Assembly (NCBI GenBank): GCA_041736895.1
Contig: JBGSSS010000213.1
Location: 1 to 64,000, forward strand
Reading direction: 5' to 3'
From: JANRLT01 sp041736895
GTDB taxonomy: Bacteria; Planctomycetota; Planctomycetia; Pirellulales; JALHPA01
Length of the DNA: 64,000 nucleotides
The notes below the pieces were generated by a model, which saw only the letters and a program-made list of their open reading frames with translations, did no database searches and was not told where the DNA came from. Below are positions 43,511 to 51,812 of this stretch, one piece after another. The number at the start of each line of letters is the position of its first letter. Position 1 is the first letter of the stretch. The translations under genes were made by a program, and so were the position numbers.

Positions 43511-44590
43511 GTGCGGAACTCTTCGTCGCGACTTTGTCATTTGTTTTTGACACTCGCCCTTTGCGTCTTGAATGCTCACGCGGCGGAAATGCAGTCGATC
43601 AAGGTCTCTCCCGATCAAAAGGGCTTCATCCTCTCGCCCACGGGCGAGAAATTCATCCCCTGGGGCCACAACTACGCCTCGGTCGATATCCTAGAGCGGC
43701 TCGCCAAGGAACCCGCTCGTGTTGAACGCGAGTTCGCCGAGATGAAAGCCGCGGGCACGAACGTCGCGCGGATTCATCCCGAGTTTTTGCACCTCATGGC
43801 GGGGCCCGACAAGACGAAGCCCGAGGGTGTGCAATTGCTGCTGAAACTCCTCAAAATCGCCGAAGCGAACGGCATCTACCTGAAGATCACGGGCCTGGCC
43901 TGCTACAAGATCAAGGACCGCGCCGAGTGGTACGACAAGCTCGACGAAGCGGCGCGTTGGAAGGCGCAGACCTTCTTCTGGGAGACGATCGCCAACGCGT
44001 GCAAGGATAGCCAAGCGGTCTTTGCGTACGACCTGGTCAACGAGCCGGGCATCGTCGGCAAGCCGGAAGAGGGCTGGTACATGGGCCGGATGGGCGATGT
44101 CGAATTTTGTCAGCGGCTGAGCCTAACGCCGGGCGAGCGCAAGCCCGAGACGATCATCGGGGACTGGACGCGGACGATGATCGCCGCGATTCGCAAGCAC
44201 GATGAGCGGCATCTGATCACGATGGGCATGTTCCCGTTCCCCGGCGTCTACAAGCCGATCGCCGAACAACTCGATTTCATCTCGCCGCATCTCTATCCCA
44301 AGACGGGCAAGGTCGAGGAAGAGCTCAAGCTGCTCAAGAAATTCGACTGGGGCAAACCGATCGTCATCGGCGAGACGTTCCCGCTCAGTTGCCCCGTCGA
44401 AGACGAACGCGAGTTCCTCCTCAAGAGCCGCGGCATCGCCCACGGCTGGATCGGCCACTGGCCCGACGAATCGCCGACGGAGTTGGCGGAGCTCAAGAAG
44501 TCCGGCAAGGCGACGATGCAAAACGCGATCTGGCTCGGGTGGGTGGAGTTGTTTCAGGAGGTTGGTCCGGAGATGGTGAAGGGGAAATAG
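43511..44590 (+). CDS. Secreted GH5-like glycoside hydrolase
   Basis: 359 residues from a GTG at 43511; signal peptide LCHLFLTLALCVLNAHAAEM. The TIM-barrel cellulase-type motifs are visible: acid/base Glu in YDLVNEPG (~175-182) and nucleophile Glu in PIVIGETFPLS (~285-295), with GTNVARIHPEF (~84-94) and FISPHLYPKTG (~256-266). Likely hydrolyses a beta-glycan outside the cytoplasm. The last ~50 codons are duplicated, in decayed form, at 45342-45439 and 46733-46904. Confidence 0.85.
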   Translation: MRNSSSRLCHLFLTLALCVLNAHAAEMQSIKVSPDQKGFILSPTGEKFIPWGHNYASVDILERLAKEPARVEREFAEMKAAGTNVARIHPEFLHLMAGPDKTKPEGVQLLLKLLKIAEANGIYLKITGLACYKIKDRAEWYDKLDEAARWKAQTFFWETIANACKDSQAVFAYDLVNEPGIVGKPEEGWYMGRMGDVEFCQRLSLTPGERKPETIIGDWTRTMIAAIRKHDERHLITMGMFPFPGVYKPIAEQLDFISPHLYPKTGKVEEELKLLKKFDWGKPIVIGETFPLSCPVEDEREFLLKSRGIAHGWIGHWPDESPTELAELKKSGKATMQNAIWLGWVELFQEVGPEMVKGK

Positions 44591-44708
44591 CAGGTAATGT
44601 ATTCCAATCGATCAATGACAATAAATCGTGGTTGGAAAATTTTCAATTGCAGAATACTATGAAAGCAACAAAGGTGGCGAGCAATCAATCTCAAGTCAAG
44701 GTGTGAAT

Positions 44709-44924
44709 ATGGAGCTTCAAGGTGTCGTACATAACGGAGTCATTGTGCCGGATTCTGCGATGGCACTTGAGGAAGGAACGCGAGTACGCTTTGAACCAAT
44801 GATCGTTGCCAATCAGAAAACGTTTGGACAAATCTTCGGCGATCTGATGCTCGATTGTCCCGATTTGCCGACCGATTTGGCTGACCAGCATGAGCATTAC
44901 CGGCTAGGGACGCCAAAGCGATGA
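44709..44924 (+). CDS. Antitoxin-like protein (DUF104/AbrB-like) paired with a PIN toxin
   Basis: 71 residues from ATG 44709. MELQGVVHNGVIVPDSAMAL then EEGTRVRF is the short beta-hairpin motif of the DUF104/SpoVT-AbrB-like antitoxin group. The C-terminal half would neutralise the toxin. It overlaps the PIN gene by 4 nt (ATGA), the usual arrangement. The frame is open further upstream but with no coding look. Confidence 0.75.
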   Translation: MELQGVVHNGVIVPDSAMALEEGTRVRFEPMIVANQKTFGQIFGDLMLDCPDLPTDLADQHEHYRLGTPKR

Positions 44925-45319
44925 ATGTTTTTCTGGACACCTACTGTTTGATCGCGTGGATCAACACGCGCGATGCTGCGCATCAACGAGTGAAATCCTA
45001 CTTAGACTTTTTCACTGGCCGCATCGTGACCACGGAATGGATTCTGATGGAATTCGCCGATGCCTTTTCACAATCGAGCACGAAGCCATTCGCCATCGAG
45101 GCGATCGATCGCATTCATCGCCTGACGATGTTTGATGTCGTCGGACTCGACCCGCTCGTCTATCAAGCTGGTTTTGAGTTGTACAAGAACCGCTTAGACA
45201 AAGATTGGTCGCTAACCGATTGCACGTCCTTTGCGGTGATGACACAACGCGGTCTGCTGGATGCACTGACCGCGGACCATCATTTTGAGCAGGCAGGATT
45301 TCGGGCGGTGTTCAAATAA
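44921..45319 (+). CDS. PIN-domain ribonuclease toxin (VapC-like)
   Basis: 132 residues. PIN acidic residues are placed as expected: Asp in VFLDTYCLIAW (residue 6), Glu in TTEWILMEFADAF (~39-51), Asp in DWSLTDCTSFAVM (~92-104), Asp in LTADHHFEQAGF (~117-128). VapC toxins cut specific tRNA or rRNA. Coupled to the antitoxin upstream. Immediately after it comes a truncated copy of the GH5 gene's 3' end. Confidence 0.88.
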   Translation: MNVFLDTYCLIAWINTRDAAHQRVKSYLDFFTGRIVTTEWILMEFADAFSQSSTKPFAIEAIDRIHRLTMFDVVGLDPLVYQAGFELYKNRLDKDWSLTDCTSFAVMTQRGLLDALTADHHFEQAGFRAVFK

Positions 45320-45341
45320 TCGCACCGTTTTGACGAAGTTT

Positions 45342-45439
45342 AAAAGTCCGGCAAGGCGACGATTCAAAACGCAATTTGGCTCGCGTGGGTGGAGTTGTTT
45401 AAAGAGGTTGGGCCGGAGATGCTAAAACAAGTCGAGTAA
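45342..45439 (+). pseudogene. Remnant 1 of the GH5-like gene 3' end
   Basis: Encodes KSGKATIQNAIWLAWVELF then KEVGPEML and a TAA; compare LKKSGKATMQNAIWLGWVEL at the end of the intact gene (43511-44590). No start codon or upstream homologous sequence: only about the last 32 codons survive. The identity is high but with several third-position changes, so the duplication is not recent. Confidence 0.75.
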
Positions 45440-45621
45440 CGACTCTGTAACGTACGCGCGAAAGAATTTGACAGTACAATGTGCGCGGGATAGCCTGACC
45501 CAAATAGATCTATTGTCAGCTGCCACAATGCTTCCCGTCTCGGAAGCCGTTTCGTTGATAGTTGCTCGGCTCCGTACTGTCGGAGCGAGTCAGCACATTC
45601 TCCCACGCGATCAATACCACG

Positions 45622-46680
45622 ATGATGAAACTCAAATTCGCGGCTGGTGTTGTCATCATCTTCTTTATATTTGGCTGGATCTCTGTCGATCAAAGCGAAA
45701 CCTGCCGCGCGGAGGACGCATCCAAATCCGTCAAGGAAGACGGGAAACCCCAGGGTGATCCGTGGGTCGGGGAGTTTCGGGTTTACGAGGGCCGCCATGG
45801 GGAGAAGGGAGAATTTCTTGCCACACCAAGCCAGCACTACGGCGGCAAGGTGACCATCGCCGCCAAAGGTGACGGTTATGAATTCGAGGGGCGAGACAAG
45901 ATCGAACTCGTCCAGGATGGAAAACGCCTGGTACCTTCGTCTAAAGCTAGCTTTATATTCATTGAACTGGGTGCGTCGGATGCCAAAGGATGCAACACAT
46001 TGCAAGTCGTGGCCAGCTTCAGAGTGTTGTATCTGGTTCGCGACATTCCGCCCACGACTTGGATCATTCTGCCCGACGACGGCAAGACTAAACGTAGGCC
46101 GTCGCCGCAGACGGCAGTCCTGTCGGACTGGAGGTCGGTGGTGGAGTATAAACTAGACGGTTTGAACCACGTCAAGGCGGACGATCACAACGAACTACAC
46201 CTCCAGGCACTGACGCTTTCCGCTTGGTTCAACACCGAGCAAATCAATGCAGTGCAACCCATCATGGCCAAGGCTCTGTCGAAGGGGAATTGGAACTCGT
46301 ATCTGCTTCGCGTCCAAGATGGTGGCAGGGTCTCACTAGTAATCGGTAACGTGAAAGAGAATCGAGAGGCGCACTGGATCTCCAAAACAGCGTTGTCAGC
46401 CAAGAAATGGCACCATGTCGCTGTTACGTGGGCTTGCACCAAGGGTGATGCGTCTGACGCGAAAATCTATATCGATGGGATCGAACAGGAGGTCGAGATG
46501 AACCGATCGGTAAATTATGGCTTGGGCTTCAAGATTGGATACTCCGGCGAACCGTTCTATATTGGTCGCGACGAGATGCCCTCCGGCCACTTTGTGGGTT
46601 CGCTTCGAAATGTGGACATTACCGATCGTGTGCTGACTGCCAAGGAGTTGCAGGCGATCGTGGCGCAGCGCGCAAAATGA
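45622..46680 (+). CDS. Secreted LamG-domain protein
   Basis: 352 residues from ATG 45622 (45625 also possible). Signal peptide or anchor FAAGVVIIFFIFGWISVDQS. Residues ~30-165 are an unrecognised beta domain; residues ~185-350 form a LamG/concanavalin-like lectin domain: LTLSAWFNTEQINAVQPIM, KKWHHVAVTWACTKGDASDA, IYIDGIEQE and EPFYIGRDE ... FVGSLRNVDITDRVLTAKEL. LamG domains bind carbohydrates or proteins; presumably a surface binding protein. Sits between the two GH5 remnants. Confidence 0.8.
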   Translation: MMKLKFAAGVVIIFFIFGWISVDQSETCRAEDASKSVKEDGKPQGDPWVGEFRVYEGRHGEKGEFLATPSQHYGGKVTIAAKGDGYEFEGRDKIELVQDGKRLVPSSKASFIFIELGASDAKGCNTLQVVASFRVLYLVRDIPPTTWIILPDDGKTKRRPSPQTAVLSDWRSVVEYKLDGLNHVKADDHNELHLQALTLSAWFNTEQINAVQPIMAKALSKGNWNSYLLRVQDGGRVSLVIGNVKENREAHWISKTALSAKKWHHVAVTWACTKGDASDAKIYIDGIEQEVEMNRSVNYGLGFKIGYSGEPFYIGRDEMPSGHFVGSLRNVDITDRVLTAKELQAIVAQRAK

Positions 46681-46732
46681 ATGGGCGAGCTTTCTATATT
46701 GCACGATAGGGGCTCGCAGTAGTTGATGGTAC

Positions 46733-46904
46733 GGCTCACGGCTGGATCGGCCACTGGCCCGACGAATCGCCGACGGAGTTGGTGGAGCTCAAGAAGTCCG
46801 GCAAGGCGACGATACAGAACGCGGTTTGGCTCGGGTGGTTGGAGCTGTTCAAGGAGGTTGGGCCGGAGATGGTGAAAACCGCTACAGAACCTTCTCCGAA
46901 GTAA
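46733..46904 (+). pseudogene. Remnant 2 of the GH5-like gene 3' end
   Basis: Encodes AHGWIGHWPDESPTELVELK and KSGKATIQNAVWLGWLELFK then EVGPEMVK with a tail TATEPSPK and TAA. About 56 codons match the C-terminus of the gene at 43511-44590, longer than remnant 1. It has no start and lies 50 nt after the LamG gene. Confidence 0.8.
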
Positions 46905-46957
46905 CATCCTCTAGCTTCAGACTTGATACGCACAACTAATGAGGATACTTTGAAAAT

Positions 46958-47179
46958 ATGACTAAGCAATTGACCGCCGTGATTCACCGCGAAGGTGATG
47001 GCTTTGTATCGCTCTGTCCCGAATTGGACATCGCGAGCCAAGGGAATACCGTTGAGGAAGCAAAGAATAATCTGCGCGAGGCGCTAGAACTCTTCTTCGA
47101 GTGCGCTCCACCTGAGGAAGTCAAAGAACGGCTAGGCACGGATGTTTTTGTCACGCAGGTCGAGGTGGAGTGTGGGTAA
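46958..47179 (+). CDS. hicB: HicB-type antitoxin
   Basis: 73 residues. QLTAVIHREGDGFVSLCPEL, then QGNTVEEAKNNLREALELFF, is the HicB partial RNase H-like domain. It lacks the C-terminal DNA-binding domain of longer HicB. The next gene starts inside its last codons (GTG 47172), so expression is coupled. HicB precedes HicA here, the less common order but frequent in this HicB class. Confidence 0.9.
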   Translation: MTKQLTAVIHREGDGFVSLCPELDIASQGNTVEEAKNNLREALELFFECAPPEEVKERLGTDVFVTQVEVECG

Positions 47180-47393
47180 ATTGCGAGTCCTCTCGGGGCA
47201 GGAGGTTTGCTCGATTATGAATCTGCATGGCTTCACCTTGGTTCGGCAGCGTGGAAGCCACATGATTATGCAGCGAGTGGCAGCCGGGGGTACGACTACT
47301 GTTCCCGTTCGAAATCACGATGAATTGCGCAAGGGAACTCTGCTCTCGATCATCCGTCAATCGGGAATTCCTAGGAGCGAATTTGAAGTTTAA
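47172..47393 (+). CDS. hicA: HicA-type mRNA interferase toxin
   Basis: 73 residues starting at GTG 47172, overlapping hicB by 8 nt. The double-stranded RNA-binding fold is recognisable: GFTLVRQRGSHMIMQR with the catalytic His in GSH, VPVRNHDELRKGTLLSIIRQ at the end. It degrades mRNA when free. Together with hicB it forms a complete type II toxin-antitoxin pair. Confidence 0.9.
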   Translation: MGKLRVLSGQEVCSIMNLHGFTLVRQRGSHMIMQRVAAGGTTTVPVRNHDELRKGTLLSIIRQSGIPRSEFEV

Positions 47394-47458
47394 GCGAGAG
47401 ACTTTTCTGCATCTGAGGGTTGAATATAAGGGCATTCTTTCCTCTCGAACTTTCAGCC

Positions 47459-48238
47459 ATGAAACCCTACCACTTCGCCCTGCTCTTTCTCACTGCCACG
47501 ACTCTAAACGCGGCCGAACCCACCGCGAAGACCTGGGATATCGACAACGTCAAACGCGAGGCCCTTGTCTACGCCCCGACCAAGAAAACTGAGGGCAAGG
47601 TCCCGCTCGTCTTCGATTTCCATGGGCATGGCGGAACGGCGAAGCATGCGGCGCGGGCGCATCACATCCACGAGACCTGGCCCGAAGCGGTTGTCGTTTA
47701 TATGCAAGGCCTGCCGACGCCGGGGAAGCTGACCGATCCCGAAGGCAAGAAAAACGGTTGGCAGCATGGGCCGGGTGATCAAGAGGATCGCGACCTGAAG
47801 TTTTTCGACGCGGTCCTTGCGTCAATGAAGAAGGACTACGCGATCGACGAGAGCCGCATCTACTCGACGGGCCACTCGAACGGCGGTGGGTTCACGTACC
47901 TGCTCTGGGCGAAACGCGGCGAGACGTTCGCGGCGTTCGCACCGGTCGCCGCGGCGGCGGGGATCTACTTCCTCGATGCCAAACCGAAGCCGCTGTTCCA
48001 TGCGGCGAGCGAGAAAGACCCGCTCGTCAAATACGCGATGCAAGAGCGCACCTTCGACCGCGTCAAGAAAATGAACGGCTGCGAAACGAAGGGCGAAGAT
48101 TGGGACAAAGGCTGCCTCAAGTATTCGTCCAAGAGCGGCACGCCGGTGGTGATCTACCTGCACGACGAAGGCCACAAGTATCCCGAGAATACGCCGGAGT
48201 TGATTGTGAAGTTTTTCAAGGAGCAGGTAAAGAAGTAG
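47459..48238 (+). CDS. Secreted esterase (feruloyl esterase / PHB depolymerase-like)
   Basis: 259 residues from ATG 47459 with signal peptide HFALLFLTATTLNAAEP. Alpha/beta-hydrolase features: FDFHGHGGTAKHAARAHHIH (oxyanion region, ~50-69), GWQHG (~99), nucleophile Ser in IYSTGHSNGGGFTYLLW (~133-149), Asp/His towards the end with YLHDEGHKYPE. This layout fits the LpqC/feruloyl esterase D group. Probably attacks ester-linked substituents on plant or algal polysaccharides. Confidence 0.85.
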   Translation: MKPYHFALLFLTATTLNAAEPTAKTWDIDNVKREALVYAPTKKTEGKVPLVFDFHGHGGTAKHAARAHHIHETWPEAVVVYMQGLPTPGKLTDPEGKKNGWQHGPGDQEDRDLKFFDAVLASMKKDYAIDESRIYSTGHSNGGGFTYLLWAKRGETFAAFAPVAAAAGIYFLDAKPKPLFHAASEKDPLVKYAMQERTFDRVKKMNGCETKGEDWDKGCLKYSSKSGTPVVIYLHDEGHKYPENTPELIVKFFKEQVKK

Positions 48239-48265
48239 CGAAAGAATCCACGCTCAAAAAGCTCG

Positions 48266-48304
48266 TTTAGCGGCGACGCGCAGCGGAGGGCTCCGCCGCT
48301 AAAC
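48266..48304. repeat. 'GTTTAGCGGCGACGCGCAGCGG' palindrome
   Basis: GTTTAGCGGCG and CCGCCGCTAAAC pair around CGCAGCGGAGGGCT. A longer relative lies at 62932-63018. Located between the convergent esterase and DUF4105 genes. Confidence 0.65.
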
Positions 48305-48317
48305 AACATTTTGCCGC

Positions 48318-49292
48318 TTATCTCCTCCGTATCGCCTGCGAAAAATCCGGATCCTCCCGATGCCGATATGCCTGCTCCGTGACCCGGGCTTCGGCGTGGA
48401 TTTGCTCGAAGCTTTTGTTCTCGGGATTTTCAATCAGGCCAAGGCTGTACGCCAATTTCGGCGAGTGGCCGGGGAGCAGGACTTCGCTGCCGTAACGGAC
48501 CAGGTTGGGCGCTAGCTCATTCACATGCCACACGACATTCGTCGTGCAGTTGTTCGTGATCGTGTTATAAAACTCCGGTTCGCGGGCCAGTTTGTTCGCC
48601 CGCTGCATCATGCTGACGAACATCTTTTGCGCCTGCTCGGGTGTGGCTTTGACACGGTAGATGTAAACTTCATCGCGGCGATAGTTCGCGCGCAGATGAA
48701 TCAGATCACGCTCGTCGCCAACGACGTACATGATCTCGTACTGGTTGAAGAAGCCTTTGACCGGATCGAACGATTCGTGAATCTCGCGGCGGATTTCGAT
48801 CGAAACGCAGATGTAGCTCCCGTCGGCCAAGCCGAAGCTCGTCATGACGTGCGCCAGGTTGGGAAAATCGCCGAACGGCACGACGATCAGATCGACGGTT
48901 TGAATTTGATTCAGATCGACTTGCTGATCGAAGTAGCGCACGTCGAAGTCGTCCGTGCTGCGATACGCGCAGTGGCGAATGTTGCGCACCGTCGCGAGGT
49001 TGCCGCTGAACTCGGTCGTCGACAGCGAGGCCATGTCCGGCTGCCAGTGGCGATCGTTGCTTGGCAAGACCGTGTGACAGCCCGCGGCAAGCAACAGCAT
49101 GAATCCGCAAACGAATCGCAGCCATACGCGCGCAGTGTCCCAAACGCGCGGCTCAGGGCGCGCGTCGGGAGGAACCCGGCACGATGCGAGTGGTTGCGGG
49201 GACAGTGGCCTGCGTGACCTGATGAGAGGAGAGAAAAGAACGAAAACTGGCCGCAGATAAGTACTTAAATCGACATTTTCAGGCAAGATCAA
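48318..49292 (-). CDS. DUF4105 lipoprotein-like protein
   Basis: 324 residues; the start is uncertain. A hydrophobic stretch WLRFVCGFMLLLAAGCHTVL (~60-79) with an AAGC lipobox suggests the true start is nearer to it and that the protein is a lipoprotein. The DUF4105 (Lnb-like) domain is seen from FGLADGSYICVSIEIRRE through YDVVGDERDL-like YVVGDERDLIHLRANYR to the signature FYNTITNNCTTNVVWHVNEL (~240-259, Asn-Cys). In related proteins this Cys is catalytic in peptide/lipid modification. Role here unproven. Confidence 0.8.
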   Translation of the reverse strand: MILPENVDLSTYLRPVFVLFSPLIRSRRPLSPQPLASCRVPPDARPEPRVWDTARVWLRFVCGFMLLLAAGCHTVLPSNDRHWQPDMASLSTTEFSGNLATVRNIRHCAYRSTDDFDVRYFDQQVDLNQIQTVDLIVVPFGDFPNLAHVMTSFGLADGSYICVSIEIRREIHESFDPVKGFFNQYEIMYVVGDERDLIHLRANYRRDEVYIYRVKATPEQAQKMFVSMMQRANKLAREPEFYNTITNNCTTNVVWHVNELAPNLVRYGSEVLLPGHSPKLAYSLGLIENPENKSFEQIHAEARVTEQAYRHREDPDFSQAIRRR

Positions 49293-49487
49293 GGGCGAAT
49301 TCGAGCATTTTTTCGCGGCCCATATTCATGCCCTATCGAGCCGCTAGCGAGGGCCAAGCTTGCATTTTTACCAGATTGGCGTGGGACTGCGACAATCTGC
49401 CCGCAGATTCGACTATGCTAGTACGTTGTGCGTCCTTTTCGCTTCTCTATTGAACGGCATTTTGCCTTTTTCCGCAGGGCATAAACA

Positions 49488-50357
49488 ATGATGCGATGCT
49501 TCGTGCTAGCAATGTTGGTCTTGGCAGCGTTAGCCGCGCACGCGGCGGCTCAACAGAAGCCATTCAATCCCTACGCCGACGAGAATGCCGATCTGCCGCC
49601 GATCACGCCAGACGGCAAAATCAACTGGCCGACGTTTTACAAGTCGGGCGCGATCAAAGCCAAGTTCGATTGGATGTTCGCCACCGGCTCGTGCCGCGGC
49701 ACCAAGGCCCAATTGAACGCCGTGATTATCAACAACAAAGTCAACGTCAACCAGATTGCCGAAGAAGAATACACCACGGTGGTGCAATCCAACACCGGCG
49801 GCAATTTGATCGTCCTCGACAAGAATCAAGTTCCCACCAGTATCACAATCCACCCCAAGGGTGTCTCGAAGATCGAAGTCAACGGGCCTTACACGCTCAA
49901 GCAACTCCGCACGGGAATGCTGGTTCGGTTGACCGCCAAGCTCAACGAAGACGGCACCAGCGACCAGGCTATCCCCACGATCGAAATCTTCTCGACCAAA
50001 CCTGATTATCCGTTCTCGGAAGTGACGACGGGCGAGCGATTTACCTTCGCGGCGCGCGTCGTTGCGCTGCGCGACAAGACGCTCGAACTGCGCGTCGATG
50101 CGGGCAAGCTGCGCAAGCTCAAGCTACCGGTCGACGAGGCAACCGTCGTGACACTTAACATGGATGATTTGAAGTTGGCATCGCCTGGAGACAAACTCAT
50201 AGTCAAAGGCCACCTCTATGCAGGCCCAGGCATCACGGCGAACCAGGCAATCTTCGCCAACCAGGTTGTCGTCACCAAGCCGCTCGTCGTCGACAAGAAG
50301 CCGGCGAAGCGGTCGTCCTCGGATCTGGGGGCTGCGCCGGTGCCGGCCAAACGCTGA
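49488..50357 (+). CDS. Secreted protein of unknown function
   Basis: 289 residues with a signal peptide (LAMLVLAALAAHAAAQQK). Mature part: FNPYADENADLPPITPDGKI, then WPTFYKSGAIKAKFDWMFATGSCRGT and long beta stretches (LIVLDKNQVPTSITIHPKGV, FTFAARVVALRDKTLELRVD, LIVKGHLYAGPG), ending in a basic Pro/Ala tail. No catalytic motif. Similar 'FNPYA' secreted proteins seem typical of planctomycetes but are uncharacterised. A strong terminator follows. Confidence 0.7.
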   Translation: MMRCFVLAMLVLAALAAHAAAQQKPFNPYADENADLPPITPDGKINWPTFYKSGAIKAKFDWMFATGSCRGTKAQLNAVIINNKVNVNQIAEEEYTTVVQSNTGGNLIVLDKNQVPTSITIHPKGVSKIEVNGPYTLKQLRTGMLVRLTAKLNEDGTSDQAIPTIEIFSTKPDYPFSEVTTGERFTFAARVVALRDKTLELRVDAGKLRKLKLPVDEATVVTLNMDDLKLASPGDKLIVKGHLYAGPGITANQAIFANQVVVTKPLVVDKKPAKRSSSDLGAAPVPAKR

Positions 50358-50387
50358 CGCACCCTCTTTGAGAAGAATATATTCAAC

Positions 50388-50420
50388 AAACGGCTTGCTA
50401 AGAACACTAGCAAGCCGTTT
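50388..50420 (+). terminator. Rho-independent terminator
   Basis: AAACGGCTTGCTA and TAGCAAGCCGTTT form a perfect 13 bp stem with a 7 nt loop, followed by GTCATTT. It ends the transcript of the secreted protein 31 nt past its stop. Confidence 0.85.
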
Positions 50421-50522
50421 GTCATTTGACACAATTTCGAGGTCATTCCCGGTTTTTTACGCATGGTGAAAGCCTTGGTCAACTGTTAGATTAATTTGAG
50501 TCTAAGTACTTAGTCTCGCTCC

Positions 50523-51443
50523 TTGGCTCACCCACACATGGCAACGCAATTTCCCCGCTGGCAAGGCGTTTTTCCCGCGATCACCACCCAATTCAAGGCC
50601 GACGGCGCGCTCGATCTCGACGCCACGGCCAAGCACATCGAGGTGCTGATTGATTCGGGCATCAGCGGCATCGTCATGGCCGGCTCGCTGGGCGAAAACC
50701 AAACGATGGCCCCCGAGGAAAAACGCCAATTGATCAAGCATGCCGTCCAAGTGGCTGGAAAACGAATTCCGGTACTGACGGGCGTGGCCGAGACGAGCAC
50801 TGCTGCCGCCACGACCTACATGAGCGATTGTGAAAAGCTCGGTGTCGCCGGATTCATGGTCATGCCGGTGATGATCTACAAGGCCGACGCTGTCGAGGCA
50901 GAAACCTTTTTCCGCACCGTCGGCACTTCGACCAAGCTGCCGTGGATGTTGTACAACAATCCGGTCGGTTACTACGTCGATATCACGGCTCCGCAATTGC
51001 AACGGCTAGTGGATATGCCGAACCTGGTGGCGATCAAAGAAAGCTCGGCCAACACGCGGCGGATCACCGAACTCCGCATCGCGCTGGGCGACCGGCTGCA
51101 GATCTTCTCGGGTGTCGACGATCTGATCCTGCAATCGGCCGCGTTGGGCATCGATGGCTGGGTCGCCGGATCGGGGATCGCGTTTCCGAAAGAGAATCAA
51201 TACTTCTGGGAACTCATGCAAGCCGGCAAATGGGAAGCCGCGCGCCAGATGTATCTCTGGTTTTATCCGCTGATGAAGTTGGACACACACCTGAAGTTCG
51301 TGCAGTACATCAAACTCGCCGTGCAAGAAACCGGACTTGGCAAAGAATACGTCCGCGCGCCGCGCATGACCCTCAGCGGCAGCGAGCGCGAAGCCGTGCT
51401 CAAGGTCATCCACGACGGGATCGCGAATCGGCCGAAGCTCTAA
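50523..51443 (+). CDS. DapA-family aldolase/lyase
   Basis: 306 residues of the class I TIM-barrel DapA/NanA family. GVFPAITTQFKADGALD at the start, AGSLGENQTMAPEEK (~56-70) in the place of the GTTGE motif, catalytic Tyr in MLYNNPVGYYVD (~138-149), Schiff-base Lys in NLVAIKESSANTRR (~163-176). Start at TTG 50523 or ATG 50538. SLGE instead of TTGE argues against a standard dihydrodipicolinate synthase; a sugar-acid or hydroxyproline-type lyase is likelier. Alone in its strand context. Confidence 0.88.
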   Translation: MAHPHMATQFPRWQGVFPAITTQFKADGALDLDATAKHIEVLIDSGISGIVMAGSLGENQTMAPEEKRQLIKHAVQVAGKRIPVLTGVAETSTAAATTYMSDCEKLGVAGFMVMPVMIYKADAVEAETFFRTVGTSTKLPWMLYNNPVGYYVDITAPQLQRLVDMPNLVAIKESSANTRRITELRIALGDRLQIFSGVDDLILQSAALGIDGWVAGSGIAFPKENQYFWELMQAGKWEAARQMYLWFYPLMKLDTHLKFVQYIKLAVQETGLGKEYVRAPRMTLSGSEREAVLKVIHDGIANRPKL

Positions 51444-51574
51444 CAACCCGACGCGTTAGCGAGGGGCGTCAGGGATTGCACTTTTCGCAACGTCAAACGA
51501 ATGCCCGCCGATACCATCGGCGGCTTTGTTTTTCTTGCTCGGTTGCCAAATTGACAGTCTTTGTTTTCGCCCGC

Positions 51575-51597
51575 TGCGTAATTAACAACTTTACGCA
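51575..51597 (+). promoter_or_regulatory. Candidate enhancer-binding (UAS) site
   Basis: TGCGTAA-N9-TTACGCA, a perfect 7 bp inverted repeat centred near -90 from the predicted sigma-54 start. This distance fits binding of an AAA+ activator. Inference from geometry only. Confidence 0.5.
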
Positions 51598-51648
51598 ACT
51601 TCTTATTCTGCTCGACCTTGCAACGACGCTATTGCCTCGAAATATCAA

Positions 51649-51666
51649 TTGGCACGGCTGTTGCAA
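51649..51666 (+). promoter_or_regulatory. Sigma-54 promoter of the hsp20 gene
   Basis: TTGGCACG-GCTG-TTGCAA matches the -24/-12 consensus (TGGCACG-N4-TTGCA) perfectly, with GG and GC exactly 10 nt apart. Start predicted near 51676, giving a ~137 nt leader before hsp20. The rest of the 370 nt gap holds a half repeat at 51445-51464 and nothing else apparent. Confidence 0.85.
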
Positions 51667-51812
51667 ATATTACTATGCATCGCGGCGATGACTGCAGCAT
51701 TGGCCGCGAAGAACAATGCGATTGGTGATTCCGCAGTTTCGTGAAACAGCGTCGTTGAACGAACGGCCAGGAATCGTTTTTTCAACCATCATTTGCAATC
51801 GAGGCAAAGACT

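Noticed and set aside
44709..45319. Insertion sequence around the toxin pair
   Set aside because: No transposase or terminal inverted repeats were found; the repeats are copies of the GH5 gene end.
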